IMG/VR virus record: IMGVR_UViG_3300022072_000064 | Coordinates: 1-34,349 of that record | From: a virus | Direction: 5' to 3' (one strand) | Length of the DNA stretch: 34,349 nt | Shown here: piece after piece, positions 1-9,300 of the stretch | How positions within the stretch are numbered: position 1 is the stretch's first letter | How the letters are laid out: each line of letters opens with the position of its first letter | Notes under the pieces: model-generated | Told to the model about the DNA's origin: nothing | Databases searched by the model: none | Seen by the model: the letters and a program-made list of their open reading frames with translations, nothing else | Position numbers and translations under genes: made by a program

Positions 1-1079
1 TAGATTTAGGAACAGGAGCAGCATACAACCCAGAGGATGCATTACGTATGTATTTTCAAACAGGTTCTGTTATTGGTAGGAGTTATACGCAGGATGGAGA
101 GTATAATCAAGGTAAAGTTCCTATTAAAGAATTACAATCAAGCTCAGGTGCAAGTAAAACACAGATGCTTATTGCTAATTATAATCATTACTTAGGAATG
201 ATTAGACAGGTAACAGGTTTAAATGAGGCTAGAGATGCTTCTAATCCTGATCCTAATTCTTTAGTTGGCTTGCAAAAACTAGCAGCATTAAATTCAAATG
301 TGGCTACAAGACATATACTTGATGGCTCTTTATATCTTTATAGAAGTTTATCTGAAGCCATAACTTATAGGGTTGCAGATATTTTACAATATGCTGATTT
401 TAAAGATGATTTTGCTAATGCTATTGGTAAATATAATGTCAGTATACTTGATGACATAAAAGACTTATACATTTATGACTTTGGAATATTTATTGAAATA
501 GCTCCTGACGAAGAACAGAAGGCTCAGTTAGAGTCTAACATACAAATGGCATTATCTAAAGGTGATATAAACTTAGAGGATGCAATTGATATTAGGGAGA
601 TTAGAAATATTAAACTTGCTAATCAATTACTTAAAGTAAAACGTAAAGCTTTACAAGAGCAACAACAACAACAAGCTATGCAGCAGCAAGCTATGCAGAC
701 TCAACAAGCTCTTAAGTCTCAGGAAATGAGTCAGCAACTTGTAATGCAACAACAACAGGCTGAGGTGCAGGGTAAAATGCAGTTAAAGCAAGCTGAAATA
801 GCGTTTGAAATTGAAAAGCAAAATAATGAAGCTGTATTAAAAAGTAAGTTAATGCAGGAAGAGTTTAATTACAACTTGAAGTTACGAGGCTTAGATGAGG
901 AAGCATTGTCTCAAAGAGAAACTCAAAGAGAGGGAGCTAAGGCAGATAGAATATCTCAGGCAAACACAGAACAATCAAGATTAATCAATCAAAGAAAAAA
1001 TAATTTACCTCCTCAAAGGTTTGAATCTAATGAAGATAGTCTTGATGGATTTGACCTTTCAGAGTTTAACCCAAGGTAG
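1..1079 (+). CDS. portal protein, C-terminal part (5' truncated by window edge)
   Basis: The reading frame is open from base 3 through the first internal ATG at 48 to the stop at 1077-1079, so the true start lies outside the window. The portal forms the dodecameric head-tail vertex through which DNA is packaged and ejected. The segment around GMIRQVTGLNEARDA, KLAALNSNVATRHILDGSLY and YDFGIFIEIAPDEEQK matches, from memory, the conserved core of crAss-like portals. It is followed by a long helical, glutamine-rich stretch (about residues 205-310 counted from the ATG at 48) with several QQQ runs and coiled-coil character, then a short acidic end. Position immediately upstream of a scaffold-like gene and the capsid gene agrees with a portal. 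The family call is recollection plus gene order; the Q-rich C-terminus is seen directly. Confidence 0.85.
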   Translation, partial: DLGTGAAYNPEDALRMYFQTGSVIGRSYTQDGEYNQGKVPIKELQSSSGASKTQMLIANYNHYLGMIRQVTGLNEARDASNPDPNSLVGLQKLAALNSNVATRHILDGSLYLYRSLSEAITYRVADILQYADFKDDFANAIGKYNVSILDDIKDLYIYDFGIFIEIAPDEEQKAQLESNIQMALSKGDINLEDAIDIREIRNIKLANQLLKVKRKALQEQQQQQAMQQQAMQTQQALKSQEMSQQLVMQQQQAEVQGKMQLKQAEIAFEIEKQNNEAVLKSKLMQEEFNYNLKLRGLDEEALSQRETQREGAKADRISQANTEQSRLINQRKNNLPPQRFESNEDSLDGFDLSEFNPR

Positions 1080-1106
1080 GGCTTAAAAACAATATTATTT
1101 TTTACT

Positions 1107-1114
1107 TATATTTG
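1107..1114 (+). promoter_or_regulatory. candidate host-type -7 promoter element (TATATTTG)
   Basis: TATATTTG fits the Bacteroidetes housekeeping sigma -7 consensus TAnnTTTG. It lies 20 bases before the scaffold-like gene start, in the only sizeable gap after the portal, and a T-run precedes it. I see no clear TTG -33 element at the usual spacing. The same octamer recurs upstream of the gene starting at 4658. A promoter here would allow scaffold and capsid to be transcribed separately from the portal. Confidence 0.45.
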
Positions 1115-1134
1115 TAACAATCAAATTTAATCAT

Positions 1135-2205
1135 ATGGAATTCAAAGTAAAAGAGGTAACATTAGGAGAAGAGAAGTCGGTTCAAGAGGTAGAACAACAA
1201 CTTTTAGACAATCATGAAGAAAGTTTAAAAGCTGAAGAGCCAAAAGCTGAAGAGCCAAAAGTTGAAGAGCCTGCTGAATTAAACGAGAAAGACGTTCTTT
1301 CATATATTGGAAAAAGATATAATAAAGACATTAGTTCATTTGATGAGTTAATGAGTCAGCGAGAAACTCAGGAAGAATTACCTGAAGATGTCGCTGCTTA
1401 CTTTAAATATAAAAAAGATACAGGTAGAGGTATTAATGATTTTGTAGAATTACAAAAAAACTTTGATGACCTTAATCCTGATTCTTTACTTAAAGATTAT
1501 TTATTCGCTACTGAAAATGGTCTTGATAAAGAGGATATTGAAACCTTAATGGAGGACTATTCTTTTGATGAAGATTTAGATGATGAGGGTGATATAAAAA
1601 AAATTAAGTTAAAGAAGAAAAAAGCTATTGCTAAAGCCAAAGATTATTTCAAAGGAATGCAAGAGAAGTACAAGCAACCACTTGAGTCAAGTGGAACGCA
1701 AACTTCAAATGTATCTAACGAAGAAATGGATGGTTATAAGCAGTATATTGCAGATGCAAAGTCCTATGAAGAAGAGACTACGAGAAAAAAAGAGTTTTAT
1801 GACTCTAAAACGTTAGAAGTATTTACACCTGAATTCAAAGGTTTTGAATTTAATATGGGTGAAGAGACAATAACATTTTCTCCATCTAGTTTAGATGAAT
1901 TAAAAAAGAGTGCATTAAATCCAGGTGGTTGGGCAACCAAATACTTAGATGATGATGGTCTTTTAAAAGACTCTAAAGGTTTTCATAGAAGTGTAGCAAT
2001 TGCACAGAATCCTGAAAAGTTTGCTAAGTTCTTTTATGAGCAAGGTAAATCTAATGCCACAGAGGATGTAATGCGTAAGACAAAAAATATAAATATGTCA
2101 GAACGCAAAACACCTGAAGTGAGTACCAAGGGAGGAACACAGTTTAAGGCTTTAAGCACAGATAGTGGTAGAGGTCTTAAGATTAAAAGTATTAAAAGAA
2201 AATAA
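1135..2205 (+). CDS. acidic scaffold-like protein between portal and capsid genes
   Basis: A 356-aa, highly charged protein. It begins with an acidic segment holding three tandem pentapeptides of the KAEEP type (about residues 33-47), followed by helical Glu/Asp-rich sequence, a lysine cluster near residues 157-167, and a basic C-terminus (last residues KIKSIKRK). It has no membrane segment and no enzyme motif I recognise. Lying between portal and major capsid genes with an acidic, helical, low-complexity composition is typical of phage scaffolding or head-assembly proteins, and a basic C-terminal tail that binds the shell is common in scaffolds. The role is therefore inferred from position and composition, not from a recognised domain. 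ATG at 1135 is the first start after the TATATTTG element at 1107-1114. Confidence 0.6.
   Translation: MEFKVKEVTLGEEKSVQEVEQQLLDNHEESLKAEEPKAEEPKVEEPAELNEKDVLSYIGKRYNKDISSFDELMSQRETQEELPEDVAAYFKYKKDTGRGINDFVELQKNFDDLNPDSLLKDYLFATENGLDKEDIETLMEDYSFDEDLDDEGDIKKIKLKKKKAIAKAKDYFKGMQEKYKQPLESSGTQTSNVSNEEMDGYKQYIADAKSYEEETTRKKEFYDSKTLEVFTPEFKGFEFNMGEETITFSPSSLDELKKSALNPGGWATKYLDDDGLLKDSKGFHRSVAIAQNPEKFAKFFYEQGKSNATEDVMRKTKNINMSERKTPEVSTKGGTQFKALSTDSGRGLKIKSIKRK
1231..1275 (+). repeat. 15-bp tandem repeat (three copies) inside scaffold-like gene
   Basis: Two identical 15-base units (GCTGAAGAGCCAAAA) and one diverged unit encode AEEPK-type pentapeptides. Because the unit is a multiple of three, copy-number change would keep the frame. 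It forms an acidic linker near the N-terminus of the protein. Confidence 0.85.
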
Positions 2206-2229
2206 TTAATTTAAAAAAACAATAAAATT

Positions 2230-3690
2230 ATGGCAGGATCAGTTCAAGCCGCACCAGGTTTTGATTTGCAACCAAGTTCGCATCAAACACCTTTGGCATC
2301 AAATTACATTACAGATTTCAACTTTTTAAATCAGTATTTACCAGACACATACGAAAAAGAATTCGAGCGTTATGGTAACAGAACAATTTCTTCATTCATT
2401 AGAATGGTAGGAGCAGAAATGCCTTCTAACTCAGACCTTATTAAATGGGCAGAGCAAGGAAGATTACATACAAAATATGTAGATTGTGGTACTGCAGTAT
2501 TAGGTGCACCAGATGGAGAAGCAATTTTTCAAATTAATGACACACTTAATCCTGCAGGTTCAACTGTGCAACCAGGTTCTGGTGCAACAGTTCAGATTGC
2601 AATTAGAGTTGGTCAAACAGTAGTTGTTGTAAACAACGATGGTTCAGGAGAATATAAAGCTATTGTTATAGCAGTAGACCTTGCTAACAACCAATTTACT
2701 GTTGCATTTTATGATGCTGCAGGTTATCCAGGTGGTACAGGGTTAGGAAATGCTGATGCAAGTATCTTTATTTATGGTTCTGAATTTAGAAAAGGAACAA
2801 ACGGAATGCAAGGTTCTTTAGAGTCTGATGATTTCATTTTTGAAAACAGTCCAATTATCATCAAAGATAAGTATGCAGTATCAGGTTCTGATATGGCTCA
2901 AATCGGATGGGTTTCAGTAACTACTGAAAACGGAGCTAACGGATACCTTTGGTATTTGAAGTCTGAGCATGAAACTCGTTTACGTTACGATGACTATTTA
3001 GAGACTTCAATGATTGAAGCAGTTCCTGCAGAAGCAGGTTCTGGTGCTGCAACTCAAAACACTTCTGACCAAGTAGGTAACAAAGGTTCTGAAGGTGTAT
3101 TTTATGTAGTACAAAATAGAGGTAATGTATGGTCTGGTGGAAATCCTGATGCATTAGCTGATTTTGATGCAATTATCTCTCGTTTAGATAAGCAAGGTTC
3201 TATCGAAGAAAATGTAATTTTCAACAACAGAGACTTTGGATTTGACATTGACGATATGTTAGCTGCTCAAAATTCTTATGGTGCAGGTGGAACTTCTTAT
3301 GGTCTTTTTGACAATGATGAAGAGATGGCTTTAAACTTAGGATTTACAGGATTCCGTAGAGGTTACGATTTTTACAAGTCTGATTGGAAATACTTAAACG
3401 ACCCAACTATGCGTGGTGGTGTTGATGGTACAGGTAGTATTAATGGTTTGTTAGTTCCTGCAGGTTCTACAACTGTTTACGACCAAGTTCTTGGTAAAAA
3501 CGCTAAGAGACCATTCTTACACGTTAGGTATAGAGCTTCAGAAACTGAAGACAGACGTTACAAAACGTGGATTACAGGTTCAGCAGGTGGTGCAAAAACA
3601 TCTGATTTGGATGCAATGGAAGTAAACTTCTTGAGTGAAAGAGCAGTATGTACTTTAGGTGCAAACAACTTCTTCATCTTCCAAGATTAA
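2230..3690 (+). CDS. major capsid protein, crAss-like
   Basis: A 486-aa protein that builds the icosahedral shell (HK97-like fold expected for tailed phages). The C-terminal half carries the stretches I associate with crAss-like capsids: GYDFYKSDWKYLNDPTMRGG, LLVPAGSTTVYDQ, RPFLHVRYRASETEDR and a terminal DLDAMEVNFLSERAVC. A glycine-rich, beta-strand-rich segment at about residues 85-185 looks like an inserted surface domain. Codon choice seems somewhat richer in C-ending codons (AAC, TTC) than neighbouring genes, as expected for a very highly expressed protein. It is followed within 20 bases by a strong hairpin with a T-run, consistent with high abundance of a capsid transcript. Family assignment is from memory and gene order. 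Confidence 0.9.
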   Translation: MAGSVQAAPGFDLQPSSHQTPLASNYITDFNFLNQYLPDTYEKEFERYGNRTISSFIRMVGAEMPSNSDLIKWAEQGRLHTKYVDCGTAVLGAPDGEAIFQINDTLNPAGSTVQPGSGATVQIAIRVGQTVVVVNNDGSGEYKAIVIAVDLANNQFTVAFYDAAGYPGGTGLGNADASIFIYGSEFRKGTNGMQGSLESDDFIFENSPIIIKDKYAVSGSDMAQIGWVSVTTENGANGYLWYLKSEHETRLRYDDYLETSMIEAVPAEAGSGAATQNTSDQVGNKGSEGVFYVVQNRGNVWSGGNPDALADFDAIISRLDKQGSIEENVIFNNRDFGFDIDDMLAAQNSYGAGGTSYGLFDNDEEMALNLGFTGFRRGYDFYKSDWKYLNDPTMRGGVDGTGSINGLLVPAGSTTVYDQVLGKNAKRPFLHVRYRASETEDRRYKTWITGSAGGAKTSDLDAMEVNFLSERAVCTLGANNFFIFQD

Positions 3691-3707
3691 GAATACCAAT
3701 TAAAACT

Positions 3708-3739
3708 AAAGGGAGTCTCTTCAAAGAGACTCCTTTTTT
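3708..3739 (+). terminator. intrinsic terminator after the capsid gene
   Basis: Arms GGAGTCTCT (3712-3720) and AGAGACTCC (3725-3733) form a perfect 9-bp stem with loop TCAA, followed by six T residues (3734-3739). No promoter-like octamer follows before the next gene at 3764, so it probably terminates only part of the transcripts, lowering expression of downstream genes relative to capsid. The stem sequence is reused at 26541-26564. Confidence 0.85.
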
Positions 3740-3763
3740 ATAAATTAAATTAAATCATATCAA

Positions 3764-4513
3764 ATGAAAACTACAGTACAAAGAGTAGACAAGGTCTACA
3801 AGTTAACAAGGAATGCAGCACCTTTATCTTTTATGCTTGCAACAAAACACACTAGACGTTTCCCATTACTACATTTTGACGAGGAAACAGAAACAAATCG
3901 TGAACTTCGATATGCTAAAAATCAAAAATCACCATTTGTAGACGAACAAGATGGCAACGCAATTATAGAGCCTGTTATTTTTGAAGATGGATTCTTAAGA
4001 GTTCCAAAGTCAAATCAGATTTTACAAAAGTTTTTACACGTTCATCCACATAACGGAGTTAAGTTTAAAGAACTTGATAAAGCAAAAGATGCACAAAAAA
4101 TTATTGAAACTATTAATATTGAGCTTGATGCAATGATTGAGGCACGTTCTTTATCGTTGTTGCAATTGGAAACCTTAACAAGAGTTTTATTTTCTAAAGA
4201 CCCATCAAGAATTAGTACAGACGAAATGAAAAGGGATATTTTAGTTTATGCTAAAAGAGAACCTGTTGAATTTATGAATGCAATAAATGACCCTGTATTA
4301 AAACTGAATTCAACTGTTCATAAGCTTTTTGAGGAAGGCTTAATAAAATACAGAAACAAAAACAAAGAGGTTTGGTATAATACATCAACTAATAAAACAA
4401 GGATTTGCACAATTCCATTTGGCGAAGATCCTTTGTATATATTATCTTCATTCTTTCAATCTGATGATGGAATAGAAGCTTTAAAGTTTTTAGAAAATTT
4501 ATTGGAAAATTAA
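3764..4513 (+). CDS. conserved virion-module protein downstream of capsid, function unknown
   Basis: A 249-aa soluble protein with no signal peptide or membrane segment. The N-terminal half is mixed (TKHTRRFPLLHFDEETETNR, VKFKELDKAK). The middle (about residues 105-190) is helical and reads like a winged-helix or helix bundle: LLQLETLTRVLFSK, STDEMKRDILVYAKREPVEF, VHKLFEEGLIKYRNKNKEVW. It ends with a hydrophobic helix ILSSFFQSDDGIEALKFLENLL. Position directly after the capsid gene in a crAss-like gene order suggests a minor head or head-tail joining component, but I do not recognise a characterised domain. It sits between two hairpin terminators (3708-3739 and 4595-4629) and has no promoter octamer of its own, so it likely depends on readthrough from the capsid transcript. 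Confidence 0.75.
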   Translation: MKTTVQRVDKVYKLTRNAAPLSFMLATKHTRRFPLLHFDEETETNRELRYAKNQKSPFVDEQDGNAIIEPVIFEDGFLRVPKSNQILQKFLHVHPHNGVKFKELDKAKDAQKIIETINIELDAMIEARSLSLLQLETLTRVLFSKDPSRISTDEMKRDILVYAKREPVEFMNAINDPVLKLNSTVHKLFEEGLIKYRNKNKEVWYNTSTNKTRICTIPFGEDPLYILSSFFQSDDGIEALKFLENLLEN

Positions 4514-4594
4514 ATTAATTTATTATCTTAGTTAATAATATTAATGTCTTCATCGGCTTTTTATTATTTAGTAGGTTAAGTGTAATAGCTGGGT

Positions 4595-4629
4595 AAAGGG
4601 GTCTTAGAAATAAGTCCTCTTTTTTTTTT
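4595..4629 (+). terminator. intrinsic terminator with T10 tract
   Basis: Arms GGGGTCTTA (4598-4606) and TAAGTCCTC (4611-4619) pair with one mismatch and one G-T wobble around loop GAAA, extended by AAA/TTT at the base. Ten T residues follow (4620-4629). It lies in the 144-base gap after the post-capsid gene and is followed at once by a promoter-like octamer, so it marks a transcription-unit boundary. Confidence 0.85.
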
Positions 4630-4632
4630 AAC

Positions 4633-4640
4633 TATATTTG
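4633..4640 (+). promoter_or_regulatory. candidate host-type -7 promoter element (TATATTTG)
   Basis: TATATTTG, identical to the octamer at 1107-1114, sits directly after the T10 terminator and 17 bases before the connector gene start at 4658. The arrangement terminator then promoter then gene supports a new transcript starting about 4645. No -33 TTG is visible, since the upstream position is taken by the terminator T-run. Confidence 0.55.
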
Positions 4641-4657
4641 TGTAAATAATAGTTGTA

Positions 4658-5380
4658 ATGATAAACGATATTAGAAACACAGTTTTAGCGGTGTTAAATA
4701 AAAATAACTATGGATATATTTCTCCACAAGATTTTAATTTATATGCTCAACAAGCTCAAATGGATTTGTTTGAAGACTACTTCTATGCTTATAATTATCA
4801 GATAAATAAAGAAAACCAAAGAACATCAGGTACAGGTTATGCTGACCTTAAAAAAGGTTATGTAGAGGTTATTGATTTTTTTTCAGTAACATCACCATTA
4901 ACTCAAAATGGTACTTCTAATGATAGCTTTTTTTTACCATCTCTTTCTACAACAGGGTCTGATTATTATTTAATAAATAAAATATTTATAGGCGGTACAG
5001 AATTAGAAAGGATTGAACAAAGTAAAATTTTACTATTAAATAGTTCTCCTTTAACTGCTCCATCCACAATGTTTCCTGCGTATACTACACAGGGTGATAT
5101 TGCAACTGTATATCCTTTAGCAGTAGCACTACCAACAGTAAACTGTCAATACATACGTTATCCTAATCCACCAAAGTGGACTTATGTAGATTTAGGCACA
5201 AGTAGTGAGCCTGTATTTGATCAAACGCAGCCAGACTACCAAGATTTTGAATTGTTTCCAGACGATGCCACAGACTTAACAATGAAAATTTTGCAGTACG
5301 CAGGAGTTTCAATAAGAGAGTCAGAGGTTGTTCAATATGCAGGAGCTACAGAGGCTGCTGAAACTAATAGCGAGAAATAG
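4658..5380 (+). CDS. head-tail connector / ring protein candidate, crAss-like
   Basis: A 240-aa protein. Residues 1-60 are helical and begin MINDIRNTVLAVLNKNNYGY with SPQDFNLYAQQAQMDLFEDY, which resembles the N-terminal helix bundle of podovirus adaptor proteins that dock on the portal. The remainder is beta-rich with aromatic and Asn/Thr-rich loops, and the end (DDATDLTMKILQYAGVSIRE) is again helical. It precedes a second connector-like gene by two bases, and the pair lies directly upstream of the large tail stabilization gene, the usual place for head-tail adaptor/ring proteins in crAss-like phages. The role is inferred from gene order and overall layout. Confidence 0.7.
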   Translation: MINDIRNTVLAVLNKNNYGYISPQDFNLYAQQAQMDLFEDYFYAYNYQINKENQRTSGTGYADLKKGYVEVIDFFSVTSPLTQNGTSNDSFFLPSLSTTGSDYYLINKIFIGGTELERIEQSKILLLNSSPLTAPSTMFPAYTTQGDIATVYPLAVALPTVNCQYIRYPNPPKWTYVDLGTSSEPVFDQTQPDYQDFELFPDDATDLTMKILQYAGVSIRESEVVQYAGATEAAETNSEK

Positions 5381-5382
5381 AT

Positions 5383-6306
5383 ATGTCATATATTAGCCAA
5401 TACGAATATTATGAAAACGGAGGTGATACTCCTGAAAATGCTAATTGGGGGTCATACCAATATGTTTCATTAAAAGATATAGTTGTAAACTATCAGTTAA
5501 TGTATGCAGGAAATCACTCATTGGTAAACAATGAAGAAAGATATAAGATATTATTTCATGCTAAAAGAGCAATACAAGAGTTAAACTACGATGCTTTTAA
5601 AGAGGTGAAAGTTTTACAACTTACTGTATCAGAAGAACTTAGGTTTATATTTCCTTCTGATTATGTAAATTGGGTTAGAATATCTTACTATCAAGATGGT
5701 GTTATAAGACCAATGGTAGAAAACATTCAAGTTAATTCTTCTAAGGCTTACTTGCAAGCTAATGATTCTAGAATATTATTTGACCAAGATGGTAAGGCTT
5801 TACAACCTGAATACTCACCTTTGGATTTTGATAGAATTACAGGTCAAAAACCTAGTATATATTTAAACACTTTAAGCCCATACAATGGGTTATTGGGTTA
5901 TGAGTATGAAGGACTTTGGTATTTTAATTTTGAAATAGGAGCACGATATGGTCTTAACACAGAAACTGCAAATTCTAATCCTACATTTAGGATTGATAAA
6001 AAAGCAGGTGTGATAAACTTTGATTCTACTATGGCAAATAATAGTTGTATTTTAGAATACATATCTGATGGTATGGAGAATGGTGATGATAGTCAAGTAA
6101 CTGTAAATAAGTTATTTGAAGATTATGTGTATGCATACATTAGTTATCAAATATTAAATTCTAAGTTAGGTGTTCAAGAGTATGTTGTAAATAGAGCTAG
6201 AAAAGCTAAATCAGCACTTCTAAGAAACGCAAAAATAAGATTAAGCAATATACATCCAGGAAGATTATTAATGAATCTGAGAGGTAAAGATAAGTGGATA
6301 AAGTAA
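5383..6306 (+). CDS. tail-tube / ring protein candidate, crAss-like
   Basis: A 307-aa protein. The segment VSLKDIVVNYQLMYAGNHSL, ERYKILFHAKRAIQELNYDA and LRFIFPSDYVNWVRISYY (about residues 28-108) matches, from memory, a highly conserved crAss-like structural protein of the head-tail connector or tubular tail group (compared in the literature to P22 gp4 / T7 gp11-type adaptors). The C-terminal part is beta-strand then helix (KLFEDYVYAYISYQILNSKL) and ends strongly basic (GRLLMNLRGKDKWIK). It is two bases downstream of the first connector gene and one base upstream of the stabilization gene, so the three are almost certainly one operon. Confidence 0.8.
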   Translation: MSYISQYEYYENGGDTPENANWGSYQYVSLKDIVVNYQLMYAGNHSLVNNEERYKILFHAKRAIQELNYDAFKEVKVLQLTVSEELRFIFPSDYVNWVRISYYQDGVIRPMVENIQVNSSKAYLQANDSRILFDQDGKALQPEYSPLDFDRITGQKPSIYLNTLSPYNGLLGYEYEGLWYFNFEIGARYGLNTETANSNPTFRIDKKAGVINFDSTMANNSCILEYISDGMENGDDSQVTVNKLFEDYVYAYISYQILNSKLGVQEYVVNRARKAKSALLRNAKIRLSNIHPGRLLMNLRGKDKWIK

Positions 6307-6307
6307 T

Positions 6308-9300
6308 ATGGCTACATTTCAAAGAAACTTTATAGCAGGTAAAATGAATAAGTCCGTTGATGAACGATTAGTTCCAAACGGACAATATATTGACGCAGTA
6401 AATGTTAGGTTGGGGTCTTCAGAATCTACTGAAATAGGAGCAGTAGAAAACTCTAAAGGGAATACAAAGTTAACCTCTATTTCTTATAAAGGTGAATCTT
6501 TAAGTAACAATGCAAAATGTATTGGAGCTTATGAAGATGGAGCAAATGAAACAATATATTGGTTTATTCATGACTCAACTTTTGGGATTATAAGTCCAAC
6601 TGGAAAGTTAGATTTAATTGTTTCTTTTAATACAGTCACTCAAACTTTAATATATCATGTTATAAGTGTTTCTAAGGGAGGTCTTTCGCCTACTGAAACT
6701 GTATTAAATTTTAATGAAAAATATCTTATTACAGGAGTAAATTTTATTGATGGATTATTATTTTGGACAGATTATTATAATGCACCAAGATTTATAAACA
6801 TAAATCGTAATTACTCTAATCCAAGTGGCACACCATTAGTTGATGGTAATAGCAATGCAGGTTTATTAGAAGAGTCATTATTAGTTATAAAAAAACCACC
6901 ATATAGTTCTCCATCTATTCAACTAACTACAACAAGCGGGGGTGATGAAAATTATTTAGAAGAAAGATTTATTTCTTTTGCTTATAGGTACGAGTATCAA
7001 GATGACCAGTATTCAGCTACTTCACAATTTTCAGATGCAGCATTTAACACAAATCCTTTTGAATTTAGTTCAGAGTCGTACCTTAATGAAGGAGTAACAA
7101 ACAGATTTAATACTGCTATCATAACATATAACTCAGGTGGTCCTTTAGTTACTGCAATAGATTTATTATTTAAAGATAGTAGTGGTACTGTAATTAAAGT
7201 TATAGAAAAATTAAAAAAATCAGATTTAGGTCTTGCTGACAATACAGATTATACTTTTACATTTAGAAACAGTAAAATATTTACTATACTTCCAGAGGCT
7301 GAATTATTAAGACTTTACGATAATGTTCCATTATTAGCTAAAGCTCAAACATTAATGGGCAATAGAATTATGTATGGTAACTATATTGAAAACTACAATC
7401 TTGTAGATGTTGATAATTCACCTGTAAGACTAGAGTTTCAAACTGAACTAATCTCTGAAGAAATAGGATTTGAGTCAGTAGAAGATACCACAGACGAAGG
7501 AAGTTATTCTTTTGGTTCTATAGTAGATATTGTTGATGCTCAACTTTTAATTAACTTAGATGGTTTTAATTTAGTTGCAGGAGCACTTATAGGTATTGAT
7601 GCAAGTTTTGTTCACAGTTCTTTTTCAGGTGCTTCTAATCCTACAGAAACAACTACTCAAACTACAGTTCTATGGAGTTACGTGTTACCTCAAGACTTTA
7701 ATAGTGTTTATGAATTAGCAATAAGTGCTGACTTTCAAGATAAAGTTGGAACAACATCAAACATAAAACCTGTTTACGATTCAGACCCTCTTGAAGAAAC
7801 ATCATGTCAAGGAAATACGTTTACTGATTTAGTTAATTGTAACACACCCAATATTTTAGATGCCTCTCAACCAACGAGTTGGACAAAATATGAAAGTGGA
7901 ATATCTGCTGCTAATCAGCCTATTGAGATTATTACATCTCCTGGCTCATCAAGCATAGGTTTTCAAATTGTTGCTATGCGACGAGTTGATGATGTTATTA
8001 CTCCAACTCAAAGTTCTTATGAATACTTTAATTGGAATTTTGCTGAAGTTAGTTTCCAAACAATAAGTGATACTAAAAGTTTACATAGTAATCGAGACTA
8101 TGAGATAGGTATTATTTATATGGATGAATTTAATAGGTCTTCTACTGCTTTAGTTAGCACTAATAATAGTGAACACGTACCATGTGGTTTTTCTGAATTA
8201 AAAAATTATATGCGAGTTTCTATTCCTACTCAGCAAAGACCTCCGTATTGGGCAACAAAATATAAGTTTGCTATAAAACCTAGTCAAGACACGTATGAGA
8301 CTATTTATACAAATATATTTTTTACAGACCCTACTACAAATGAAACATATTTTTTATTAGAAGGTGAAAATCAAAGAAAAGTAGAATCAGGTGATAGATA
8401 TATTGTAAAGCTAGATACTCTAGGTCCTTTGCTTAGGTGTGCATACGCAACAGTATTAGATAAAGAAGCTAAAGAGGCAGACTTTCTAGACCCTGCTCCT
8501 CAAAATTCTGAAGGGGAAGATATTCTTATTCCTGCAGGAACTTATATGAAAATAAAGGCTCAGGATTTTTCTGTTGCTCTTGGGGATAACCCTTTTATAT
8601 TACCAGGGAGACAATCAGATACTGAAAAAAAAGAGCGTTACCCTGTATTAGCGTATAAAGGTTTTGGTGAAGAAACTTCTCCTAATAATTTTACTAATTT
8701 AGATATTCCTGCAGGGAGTAGAATTAATATAAATTTTGAATTTAGCAGAAGAGGTCCTGAAAAAGGAGACAATAGATGTGAGCGTAGAAAATATAATCTA
8801 GAAAGTACATTAACTGCATCTCAGGATTATGATGATATTATTGATTGGTGGAATGGAGATAATGTTCAGAATATTTTAAATACAGGAACACAAGAAGTAG
8901 GTGGCACAGGATGTGATGTAGAAAACGAATACATATCAACTCTTGCGACTTCACCTTCTAATAATTATGGTATTACACCAGAACTATGTACTAATTTTTA
9001 CAAATGGTTTAAAGACCCTTCTACTCAAGAAATTCGTTTTATTGTTTCAGGGACTCGAGCTTGTGGAACAACTAAAAAAAGAAGGTCAACTGTTATAGTT
9101 ACTTTTGAAATTTTTAGGGCAGAAAGCACAATTGTTTTTGAAACTGAACCTGTTGATGCTCAACCTGATGTATGGTTTGAAGGGTCGGAAAATTTTGATA
9201 TTGTAAAAGAAGGATGTTTATTTAACTTAAGTGTTAATGCAGCAGAGCCAAACCCAATTGCTTTTGAGTATACTTTACAAGGTATTCAAGAACAGATAGT

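Noticed and set aside
655-760. Glutamine-codon runs in the portal as a possible assembly error or microsatellite
   Set aside because: The runs are interrupted by Ala/Met/Thr codons and the frame stays open and sensible to the stop, so they read as genuine coding sequence.
901-1380. SQRETQ occurs in both the portal C-terminus and the scaffold-like protein
   Set aside because: Six residues in charged helical, low-complexity contexts; the nucleotide match is partial and the surroundings differ, so a shared interaction motif is not supported.
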